Shown here: piece by piece, positions 22,301 to 33,000 of the stretch | Numbering within the stretch: the first letter of the stretch is position 1 | How the letters are laid out: each line of letters opens with the position of its first letter | Source: Phalacrocorax aristotelis | Taxonomy: Eukaryota > Chordata > Aves > Suliformes > Phalacrocoracidae | NCBI RefSeq assembly: GCF_949628215.1 | Contig: NC_134276.1 | Coordinates: 57,825,733 to 57,889,732 of the forward strand | Length of the DNA: 64,000 nt | Direction of reading: 5' to 3' | The notes under the pieces: model-generated | The model's database searches: none | What the model was told of the DNA's origin: nothing | The model's input: only the letters and a program-made list of their open reading frames with translations | Translations under genes and position numbers: made by a program

Positions 22301-23500
22301 AATCACCCTTGACCTGGCAGTTCAAGTGGCCATCAAGGAATGGTCACATTTTCCAGCAAGTACATGTGATGTCATCCTGTATTCCAGCACTCAGGATGGT
22401 GGCCTAGGTATCACCAGACTGTCGGGTTTAATTCCCAGTGTGCAGGTCTGAAGTCTGCACAGAATTGCTCAGTCTTTGGATGAGATAGTACGAGCCATGG
22501 CTCAAGAAGAGGGACTTGAGAAAGAATTTGAGAAATTATGGATCATAGCATGAGGGGACAAAGGAATAGTTCCATCTATTTGGGACCCAAGAATACCATG
22601 GTGGTATCCAAAGTGGCAGGCAGCGAGGAACTCATTTCAGAATGGGAGATAACTGCTCCAAAAGTCATCTTTCCAAGGCCCTGTAACTGGAGAAAACAGG
22701 AATTTGAAAACTGGACCAGTTTGGTGTCCCAGGGCCGTGGTATTTCCAGCTTCGAGAAGGATAAGATCAGCAACAACTGGTTAGAGTTTTTAGGGGGATT
22801 CCCCAGAGAAAACTTATCACTGCATTAAAACTAAGAGCCAATGTCTACCTGACAAGAGAATCCTTAGCAAGGGGTAGACAGGACAGTCAAACTAAATCTG
22901 GTCGGCACTGTCAAGTGGAAATCAAGTCCTGCGCACACATCATTGGATACCGCCCAGCAGTACAAGATGGTAAAAACAAAAGACACAATCAACTATGTGA
23001 AATGTTGGTTGAAGAGGCGAAAAAGAAGGACTGGGTAGTATTCCAAGAACCGCTGCTGAAAGATGAGCAGAATGAACTATACAAACCAGACTTGGTATTT
23101 GTGTAGGATGACCAAGCCTTGGTCATTGACATCACAGTTAGATATGAAGGTAAATCAGCATCTTTGGTAGATGCAGTGACAGAAAGGTTAGGAAATGTCA
23201 ACATCTAAAATATCAGGTGTGGGAACTGACCAGTGCTAGTATCATTAAATTTATAGGATTTCCACTGGGCACACGTGGAAAATGGTATCAGGGCAATTAT
23301 GAATTACTAAAGGTACTTGGACTCTCTAGTTCCCGACAGGAATAGTTAGCTCACCAATTATCAAATCGAGCTTTATTCTCTTCAGTGGACATTGTAGATA
23401 AGTTTGCTAGCAAAACAAGAACTGTTGTAAAATCTTAATATTTGATTGTAAGCGTGTTATCTCATGATTTGTAAATAAACTGACCCTTCCTTCTATCTAT
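22301..23500 (+). mobile_element. R2-like LINE, C-terminal third (RT thumb to restriction-like endonuclease)
   Basis: From 22301 the translation reads [20 protein letters not shown], then DGGLGITRLSGLIPSVQ. It continues through EFENWTSLVSQGRGISSFEK and LRANVYLTRESLARGRQDSQ, then the Cys/His region RHCQVEIKSCAHIIGY...KRHNQLC. The endonuclease signature KPDLVFV...VIDITVRYEGK follows (PD-X-D type), then GFPLGTRGKWYQGNYELLK and LSNRALFSSVDIV, to a TAA at 23436-23438. Stops (TGA near 22451 and 22552, TAG at 23104-23106) and frameshifts show it is dead. R2 elements have a single ORF with this RT-endonuclease order and usually target 28S rDNA. The 3' end is placed roughly at 23500. Confidence 0.9.
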
Positions 23501-26500
23501 CTAGGACAAGAGCCAGACCCCCTGGAGCTACTGACAACAAAAGCTTGTGTGAATGAGGATGAGAGTAAGTAGGGACCAACATAGGCTCGATATCATGACG
23601 CGTCACCGCTTTTTGCCAAAATTGACGATTACCACTGGAGTTTTCCAAGGTGGACAGGCCACCTATACTTAACCCAGAAAAGGAACATGTGTATAATTAT
23701 ATATGTTCGATAAATAGCATTTACACATGAGGTCATAGCACAGAGGGCTAAATAATTCCACACCAGAAATGTACTTCTCTCATCATAGATATGACAAAGA
23801 CATATGTGCAGAATTTTGTGAGGACAATATGGAGGGGAAAGTGTTTACAGAGGCTAGCCTCGCTGTAAACAAGCCTGGTCCCTCACACGCCCTTTCAAGT
23901 CCACGGAAAAAGATCAGCTTTTCCAAGTCCAAGTTCAGAGCATGTAAGCTAAGTTTTTGTGCAGGTTATAGAAGCCTTTCTGCTTCCATTTACTGCAAAA
24001 GGAGCCTAGAAAAAGAAATTTCCCTAAAGTCCTCTCCTGTGAACACCAAACCAAAAGATGTGGCTACATAAACAATAATCCCGTGTTAACCTGATGTATA
24101 CTACTGTTTCATTTAGCTCCAATAGAGCTAAGTTTCTCATAGGGATGTACACAGGTGAGAATAAAAACAAGATGTAAGGTCTGAGAGACCTTTTACAAGA
24201 ATCCCTGAGAATAGTATCGCTATGTTATCATCCGCTCTCACCTCCTCTATTTTCAACTAGACTGTGCATGCAACGTAACAGTCTGCTATAGTGCTTCTTT
24301 TCCTGTATCAGGTGGTTTTCAAATCAAGATTAGTAATGAAAACGTATTGCCAGGCATACTAGGGTCCTTCCAGGACGCTGCGTGTTGTCACGTCTAATCC
24401 AGACGTCTTACTATATTATATCTGAGGTGGTTTTCCAGTTAATACATAGAAACTACAGGTTGAACTGTTTCCACCCCATGTCACCATATTCAGTTTACCG
24501 TCTCTATTAGAAGCAATGAGTAGCTTCAAGAGTCATTCCTTGCTAACTGCCGCCCTCTGCTGTTACTATATATATTACCTGCAGTACCTGGCAGAAAATT
24601 CCTCAGTTGTCTGTCTTTTGAGGACTTTGGACATGAGTCTTTGCTATCCACCCTTTCACTCCAAAACTCAAGACTGCTGAATAAACTTGTTTCTGATACC
24701 AGGCTACTTTTGATGAATACCTTTGAAAGACTTTTTTCATTACAGATGCATTGCTTTGCTACTTTTCAAATTCCAAAATATGGTGTTGGCATGTCATATT
24801 CATTTGTTCTTTCAAGTCTTTCTCCTATTCTGCTTCTGAAATTGCACAAGGCAATATGTGTTAAATAACTTTTTCTCCCAGATATATACTTAATATCTAA
24901 AAAATATATGTTTGGGGATCTACAATAATCAAGAACAGTCCTCCATGGTTTACGGTCTCTTTCAAGAGACTGTAATTTTGTGTACCTGGTACGTTTCTAG
25001 CACTGAGTGGCAATGATAAATGCTTTCTCTTTGAGCAGATTATTTCATAGTATTAGCATTACACACAGTTCTTTACAATACTGTGTCAGCTTGAAATATT
25101 GACCTTGGCTCAGTATTTCAGTGCCACGGTCAAGGACCAAGGGCTTGTCAAGCATCCACTCAAAACAATTCTTGATGCTTTAATCGTACTACCTTCATCT
25201 TACTTTAAGGGATTTGACTCTTGAATCTTTATGCTTGGTATTCCAGTATGAGGTATGGAGTTTTCTTCACATTGTTTTCTCCTAATCTTGTTAGTAACTG
25301 TCCATTAAGTATATCATCATGCTTAATGTTACTTCCAGTTCTCTTGGAGGTTTGGAGGTGTAAATTCCTTTTCATACTCATTTTTTCTGGCTTTGGTCTA
25401 ATACTTTTTACCTCAGGTAAAATCAAAGGAATTCATTTACTGTAACAGCAATTGCATTCTGCTGAGTTCAGTTTTAGGCTTCCATATTGTGTCTTATCCA
25501 TAGGGCTACAGAGTTGTCATGTTCTTCCTCACGCTGACATCCTTAGAATGCCATCAACTATTCATTTCACACCCCTCATGTCTTATATTATTTCAAGTTC
25601 TTATTTCTGAATATTTTCTGGTCAAATTTCAAGGTGATACCTTTGCAGCATCATCTTCCAAATGAAACATTGAGGAGGGATAACTTTTCTTTTTTTTTCA
25701 GTCTGATCTTTCAAGAAAGCTTGAGAAAGGTAATGTGATTGTACCTGCAGAATGAGAAAATAAATTTCTGTGGTTGCCAAATCAGACTCAAATTTTTTCC
25801 TTCTCAGAAGATTTCCCAAGAACAAGTTTGTTTGTTTGTTTTTTTACATTGATGGGGTTAATACATCCCTATTATGAATTGTTTATTCAACAACTCTAGG
25901 CAGATAATTTGAAACAATGAACAGCTAGGCACATACAAGATTAGTTTTTCTGTGGCAGCTAAGAATTGATTGTATTCTCATTACAAAAAAAAGGAAGACA
26001 TCTCCAAAAATGTGCACTAGGTTGCAGGCTACCTTACATAGGCTTTGCTTCGAAAGTTTACAGATCCAACAGAAACTTTTAACATGAAAATACTGCGCTC
26101 TGTTAAGGCATATCACCCATTTTTCTGCAGTCTGGTAAATTCCCTACTACTTTCTTGGCGTGCCTGGACGTCAGCATACAGATACGGCCATGCTGACTAT
26201 CTTGGCTTTGCTCTCAGTGGAAAACACGATTGTGTCCCAGAGACAATCAAGCAGTTCGAAATCGCACTTATCTTCCTCCGCTCTGTGGCTGGATCAATTT
26301 ACTTGCGCCTCACTGCCCCATTTTCTGACAATTTGCGGAGTCCAGAGATACTGACTTCAACCAATTTAAGCAATCGTCGCACCCCGTAAGGGGATCCTGT
26401 GCACTGACCGTGTTAACCTCACTCCCAGGGCAGGCTGCCCGCGTCCTCCTCCAGGCCTGCAGAGCACCCTCAGAGGGGCTAAACCCGGGCCTGGAGCTAA

Positions 26501-26640
26501 GCCCCCCGCGCCCCAGGAGAAGCCTGGCTGCGGTAGGCACGGGGCGGGCAAACAGACACGAGATAAAAATACAGAAGCAGACAGGGACGCTCAGGGTTTA
26601 TCTTTCAGCTGGAGCTCCGGGGCCCGAAGCACGACACTAG
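23501..26640. other. Intergenic upstream of DNAJC3, nothing recognised
   Basis: AT-rich sequence without a recognised gene or repeat. The frame at 26045-26389 (114 codons) carries no recognisable domain and abuts the DNAJC3 CpG island. Confidence 0.5.
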
Positions 26641-26705
26641 CCTCGCACCGCCATCTCCACTGCAGCAGCCATCTGTGGGAAGCCAGTTGCGTCGCTCCAC
26701 TTTTC

Positions 26706-26735
26706 TGCGCAGGCGCAGGCGCAGGCGCAGGCGCG
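26706..26735 (+). promoter_or_regulatory. GCGCAG hexamer array, NRF1-like sites
   Basis: About five tandem GCGCAG units, which create overlapping TGCGCAGGCGCA-type sequences close to the NRF1 consensus. A further single TGCGCAGGCGC lies near 26799. Binding is inferred from the motif only. Confidence 0.5.
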
Positions 26736-26901
26736 GGGGGGAAGTGAGCGCAGCAGCCCTTTCGCGCAAGCTCAGTGGCGGCGGCGCGCCACCTCCGTGC
26801 TGCGCAGGCGCGAAGCCGCGCCCCCTCCCCCCCCCTTCCCCTCACGCCGCTTCTACATTCGGCCAGCGCGAGAGGGGGGTGGGCGGGTGTGTACGGCGGG
26901 G

Positions 26902-26920
26902 CCAATCAGAGGCGCCCACG
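26902..26920 (+). promoter_or_regulatory. ER stress response element (ERSE)
   Basis: CCAATCAGAGGCGCCCACG is an exact CCAAT-N9-CCACG. The CCAAT half binds NF-Y, and the CCACG half binds ATF6 or XBP1 when the unfolded protein response is active. It lies 64 bases upstream of the DNAJC3 ATG. DNAJC3 is known to be induced by ER stress in mammals. Confidence 0.92.
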
Positions 26921-26983
26921 ATCCAGCCCGGAGAAGTTGGTGCTGTCGGGCCGCTGCCGCTGTCGCCGCGGGGGTCGGCGGAG

Positions 26984-27065
26984 ATGGTGTCTCCCGCGGC
27001 CTCTGCCGGCCGCCTGGGCTCCGCGCTGCCATTCCTGCTCGTGCTCTTCGACCTGCAGTACCAGG
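26984..27065 (+). CDS. DNAJC3: DNAJC3 exon 1, coding part
   Basis: Codes for residues 1-27 plus one base: MVSPAASAGRLGS and the hydrophobic signal core ending DLQYQ. The donor is CAGG/GTGAGG. Confidence 0.96.
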
Positions 27066-30000
27066 GTGAGGGACCGGCGGGACACGGGGTGCCCGCCCCT
27101 CCGGGGGCGCCTCGCTGCCGGCGGCCGCGCGGGGGGTTTGTGAGGGGTCACGCGCGGGGTGGGGGGTGGGGAGCCGCGGCCCGGTGGTGCGTGGGGCAGG
27201 TGGGGCGGAGGCGGGGCAGCGACGGGCCGGGGGGAGCCGGCTGCTGCTCGCCTACACCTTTCTCCCTTCCGGGCTCTTGGCGACGGTCGCGCCGGTTGGG
27301 GTTGCCGGGGCGTCCGGCCGGGGTGCGGGTCAGCCGGCATAGCCGGGCCGAGGCGCCGGGGGAGAAAGGAGCGGAGCCGGCGGGGCTGCGGCCTGGTAGC
27401 CGGCGGGCCTGAGCCGAGCGGTGCGCCGGGCTGGCCGGGCCGCGAGAGGCCCAGGGACCGCCAGCACCGTGGCGGCGGGACAGCCCCCGCGGGACCGGCC
27501 GGCGGGGAGAGCAGTTCTGGAAAGGGTGTGAGGAAAGAAGGAGGTGGAGAACTGCCACCTCATCGCGGCTGTAGCGAAGGGTGTGTAATGAGGGCACCGT
27601 CGCTGCCTGTAACCTGTTCGGTTTTACCCTGGCGGTGCTGTTTGAGGTAGCTGGGTCTGTGCTTCCTTTTCCTTGGCCTGCTGGTAGGCTGCCAGCTGCT
27701 GTGAGGTCTTGAAAATGTGGTGTCCTAGAGTGCAACCGTGTGTCAGCAGCATTGGCCAGTTCCGTGCTGGCCTTGAATTCTCATTTCTGTATGAATTTTG
27801 TGCAGGTCCCAAGTTCAAAGGCTTTTTCAGCAGTCAGCCACAGCCATTATTAGCACCAGTCCTACAAATTCGCTGAGGCTTTTGGCAATTGTGTTGCATT
27901 TGTTTGTTTTTGCTTTGTTGTACTGGGTTTTGTTTTGTTTGTTTTTGGTGTTTTTTTCCTCTCACCATTAGTATTTGAAGTTCAGTGGAGAAGTTTATCT
28001 GTGCTTTGTGTGGCCTGTTTGCTTTCAGAGTATGCTGTCAGCAACACCTGAACAGCCCCAAACTCTTATTCACAGGCCTCTGTTGAATTTATAACTTGGT
28101 TACATGGTTGTGCACATAGTCAAGAGTTTCACCTGAGGAGCGGTCTTTAACTGGCAGTGGCAGACTGAAGTGGAATGGAAGCTGTCAATAGTCAGAATAA
28201 GTCCTTAGATTTAACACTGACCTGGGCTTGACATTAGAAATTCAGTTGATATACTAAACTAATGAATACTTCAGCTGGCCAAACAGCAACAGGAACATAC
28301 TGTGGCAAAGATGCTCTGTAGTATAAGACTACTTATTGTGGTGTTGAATTGCTTTTTTGGATGTGTATTCTGGTAGTGTCAGAGGAAATATAATTGTGGT
28401 CAAAGTATACTCCCTTCCCCAGGATTGTGGCAGTGATGCTCATGCTGAGGATTCTTTATTTGGAGCTGCTAGCCTATTTCAAGTATATGGTTTAATGGCT
28501 GCGTGGACTTGTCAAAGCCACACTTCCAGATTTGGGGTATAAATTCTTAGCTTCAGTCAATAAAGATGTACAGTACAGTAATAGAATAAAAAGTGATGGT
28601 TCTGGTTCTTATCTACTGAACTTATTAACCCCTTAGTTCACGAGTTCTTTTTTCAGAGCATGTAGTTAGGGGGTTTACATTATTATCTGGATTACATTAC
28701 ATTAGTATCTGGATTATTGTTTTCCCCCCAATATTATTGATCTTTGAACTCAAAGGTGTTCATATTCGCATTTAAATTTGTATCTTGCTGTTTTGATGAT
28801 AGAGGTCTGCCTTGTGCCATCTGATTCATGAATCAGTGGAACAGTTGGCCTGTATTAACTTTGTATCCTACATTCAATATCTATGAATACTAATTTTTAT
28901 ATCTGGCTGGTGAATGAGTTCAGTAAAAAAGTTTTTGAGTACTTGGTGATGTGGCAGGTTGCAGTTCAGTCCTTTGTATTGTGTTTCCCTGGATTCCTCT
29001 TCTTCAGATAGCCTGACTTGTGCTGAATAGGCTCCCATTTGACACAGATCACCTCTCGGGAAGATTTATCCTTCATGGCTGTTTGTCTGCACTGATTGCA
29101 GCAAAAAGAGGCAACTGAGGAGGATAGAGGAGTATTGTTCCTCTCCCCCCTCTTCTTCACAGCAGTTGAAGAAAGGAAATGTAATAAGGGGAAGAAGAAA
29201 TAGGCTTTGAGTATATAAAGCTCAGTTTGTTGTTGTCAGACCACTAGCATTACGTGTTTCTCTCACCCCCAACCCCCATACCATATGTTTCTGTCCCAAG
29301 TATTGGAGGGTTTTTTTTCTCACCCCAAATAGCAAAGGATACTTGTGGGGGGAGGGTGGGTGGCTTTTTGGTTTGCCAGTCTTGGCTATATTTACCAACT
29401 TTCCTTGCAAACCGAGGGAGTAAAAACTTGATGGGTGGAAGTTACACATGGCTCAACTAAATGCTTTGAGGCTCCTTGTGAGCCTTTGCATATTGCCCCT
29501 GAAACTATGGCTGCATGTCCACTTCTTACTTTAAGTCTTGTTCTTGAAAAAAACACACACAAAAGCAAAACCCAAACTTGTTTGAAAATAACAGTGAACA
29601 GTGAATTTAAGACTGAGACTTAGTCTTAAGACTAACACTAAGACCCTGCTAACCACAGGGTTATTCTGATCAAAAACCACACCCCAAAAGCAGGATCTCC
29701 CACTTACATGACAAGGCAATAATCAAGCTCTTTTATGGGGGTGGAAGGAGTTTAGATCATTGAAATTAAGATTAGTGACATGCATATTTCCTCTGTCTTT
29801 GAAACAGTTCTGTTTCTGGTATGCAGTCAGAGCTAATTCTGTTTATTTTCAGTCTTTTGTTTGGTGGGTTTTTTGTTTTTTTTAAACTCTTCCACTCTTG
29901 CATCAGTGCCAGGACTACAGACTCTGAATTTATGCAGAATAGCTGACTTGATTTGACAGCTGGGATTCTTGTGTGTGGTCATCTGAGGTCCTTGGTGAAT

Positions 30001-33000
30001 TGGTAACAATTAGACAGGCTTTAGAAATAATATTCAAATCAAAATACTTGAAAATTTTAGAAATAAAGAGTATGCTTGCATATCTCTTGCATAAATTCAG
30101 TTTCTTGGTGGAGAGTAGAAAGCTTCCTCAGCTGTAGTGCTGGGCCCTTGGTATCCAGCTCACTAATGACACTCTGTCTGTTGGAAAGAGCTCTGTGGGG
30201 TTGAACACTCCAAGTTGTTGAACGAGTCCTTGAGTCCTTATGTTCATTCCTAGACCAATGAGTGAACAGGCACCCAGATAGGTTACACAGAATTTGAGCC
30301 CTTAGACTCCTGTGTCTAGTTTACAGTTTTCAGATGTCTTGTTTAACTGGAGCAATTGTTTGCCTGCAGCCAGAAAATGAATAAGCAAGAGGTTTATATG
30401 AATAAACTGCCAAACTATCAGGTCAGTGTCAGTGTTCCTGAGTAGTTATGGGAAGTGTCACTTTTCATCATGGTTACATTGGCTATATAGGCTTCTGGAG
30501 ATCAATTTATGATCAGCAACTTACAGAGCCAAGTTCAATATATGTCTTTTATAATTAGTCTTGTTCTGCAGGGATCCTACAGTCCTTTACAGTTTGCCTT
30601 ATTTCTCTATCTGTGTTGCTCCCGCTTTTGTTACTTACCTGTTTACTGTTAATGTCACCTTTCTCATTTCCTTTGTTTATCATCTTTGGTATTTTCAAGG
30701 AAAAAGATGGCTCTCCTGCCTAAAGTATTATGTAACTGTAAAACTGTACTGAACACAATGTGTATGAAAGCCACTGAATTGGATAGGTACCTCTTATTGT
30801 GGAAAATCTATTCTTGGAGCTATCCTGATGTGTGACTAAATGTGAAACGAGGATACTCCTTCAGGTGCTTGAGGCTCTGTGAAAATCGGATGCTGTGTTT
30901 AGGTGGATGGAAGGTTCATCAAGGAGTAATTTACAGCCCACTTCTAGGATACCACTCCAAACTGACAAGTTTTGAAAGATTTCAAATGTTCATATGTGGG
31001 GAGAGACAGGAGGGGTGAAGCTTAAGAATTTTTTGGTTTAGCTCATGTTAAATACTTCAGTCTGTTTATTGTTTGATAACCTGATTTGCTGCTAATATAC
31101 TTCCAGAGGCAGGGAAATCTGTGGTGGGTTTGTTTTCTAGTTTTATTCTGTTTGTTTCTTTTTTTTTGTTGGTGTGTTGGTTTGTTTGTTTTCCTCCAAT
31201 GCTTGCTTTGTCATTTTAGAGTAGTCATTGGACTACTCGGTGATCAAAGCTTTAAGCTAAAGAAGCAAAATTGCAAAGAAGAATGTCCATTTTTCTGAAA
31301 ATTGGACATTCTCATAAAAGCTACCTTGAAGTAGGATACTGTGAATGGAAAATATTACTGTGAAGAAATACTTCTCCGCTCTCAGTGGAGCTATTTATAT
31401 TTTATTCAGAACTATACATACCTAGAATGGATTTTAAAATGCATTGTTTAGTAAGATCCCCAGACTGGTTATAGGATAAGTAATTACTATTTTACTTCAT
31501 CTATTTAAACAAAAAAATTACTGACTGGAAATTTGGGGCTTATTTATAAAGTCATTCCCATAAATTAAAAACAGGGATTTATTTGCTGTCATTGTTCTAA
31601 AGCAAATAATTGAATTGAAGCCCTTGAATCCAGTTTGCTGAATTTTTACCAGTCTTTTATCAGAAAGAGCTTTTTTCCAGTGGATACAGAGGACATTTTG
31701 TTCATTTTGGTACGGACAGCTCAATGGTTTTCTTATAATGTGGAATTAAAAGAATTATGAACTGTGTTAAGGAGTAGGGAAGGAAAATTAAATTGAGATC
31801 CCAGGTGCTAAGAGCTCCTAGTTCTAAAATCTTGATTACTTGGTGATCGGAAATTACTGTTCTTTCATTACAAATACTTTGTTCCTTAATCACCTTTAGT
31901 GTGAGAAGTGTTGATATACTTTCCTTCAGTCTGTATAGTGTAACATTTTTATTCAGACTTTAAGAAACTACTTCAAAGTACTGCTGCGTTTTTGTGTTTA
32001 AGATTAATTCAAGTGCCTATCTGAATTAGCTCGATACAAAACCTAAATTAAAGAAATTGATTCCCAGTAATTGAAGTTCATTGTTTTCTAATGTAATGTG
32101 TTTATTCAGGATTTTAATATATTACCTTGCTTAAATTTATGCACATGTTATGCTTTTAGTAAAAGAAAACTGTTACAGTGTGAAAGTTTTAATAGTCATA
32201 AACCAGTAAGTTGTAGTGAAATTCTGTCCTGATTTGAAGAATGCTGGAAGCAATACAAATGGAAAAACCTCTGTTGCTGAATTGATGTAGGTACAGCATG
32301 TATTTGCACTTTGCTGCTCATTTCATCTCAACGATAGTCTTTCCCTCTTGGTTGAGCAGCAGCAATTTATTAGCTTTAAACTAAAACTGGCACTTTGAAA
32401 GCATACCGCTTTAATATTATTTTCATACTACTGATTAAATGAAAAGGGAGTGAGACTTTTAATTGCTTATATCAAAACTTGTGCTCTAGAAACAGTTTGC
32501 CTTGGGAGTGACAAAGATGAGACAAAAGTGCAGTAGATGAGAAGCCAATCTCTGCAGTAGCTGATAGTTCTCAGTTGAGTCCTGAGATATCAGCAGGGTC
32601 ATGAAATTTAACTTAAAGCCTTCATATATTTGCTATATGTGCATTATGGGTGGTTTTCCAGGTTCTTCTGAAATTGAAAGCCCCCATAGAAATGTACTCA
32701 GTTTTTATAGTTGATGTGTAAGGCTTGATGTGCAAAAAGGCCACTCCCCATAATCTTCGAGAAGTCATGGAGAACGGGGGATGTCCCAGAGGACTGGAGG
32801 AAGGCAAATGTTACCCCTATCTACAAGAAGGGCTCGAGGGAGGATCCAGGTAACTATAGCCCCATCAGCCTTACTTCAATCCCTGGGAAAGTTATGGAAC
32901 GAATCCTCCTTGGGGCCATCACAAGTCAAATGAAGCACGTGATTGGGAAAAGCCAACATGGCTTCACTAAAGGCAGATGGTGCTTGACAAACCTGGTGGC

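Larger units (their letters stand above)
26640..27530. promoter_or_regulatory. CpG island and promoter of DNAJC3
   Basis: A CG-dense block covers the upstream 300 bases, exon 1 and the start of intron 1. It contains GCGCAG hexamer repeats, an ETS-like GGAAGTG near 26740, and an ERSE at 26902-26920. No TATA box was seen. Transcription probably starts between 26920 and 26980. Confidence 0.85.

Noticed and set aside
26675..27412. A 245-codon frame through the DNAJC3 promoter and exon 1
   Set aside because: The true start is the internal ATG at 26984, which gives the conserved MVSP signal peptide. The upstream part is promoter and the downstream part is intron 1 past the GTGAGG donor.
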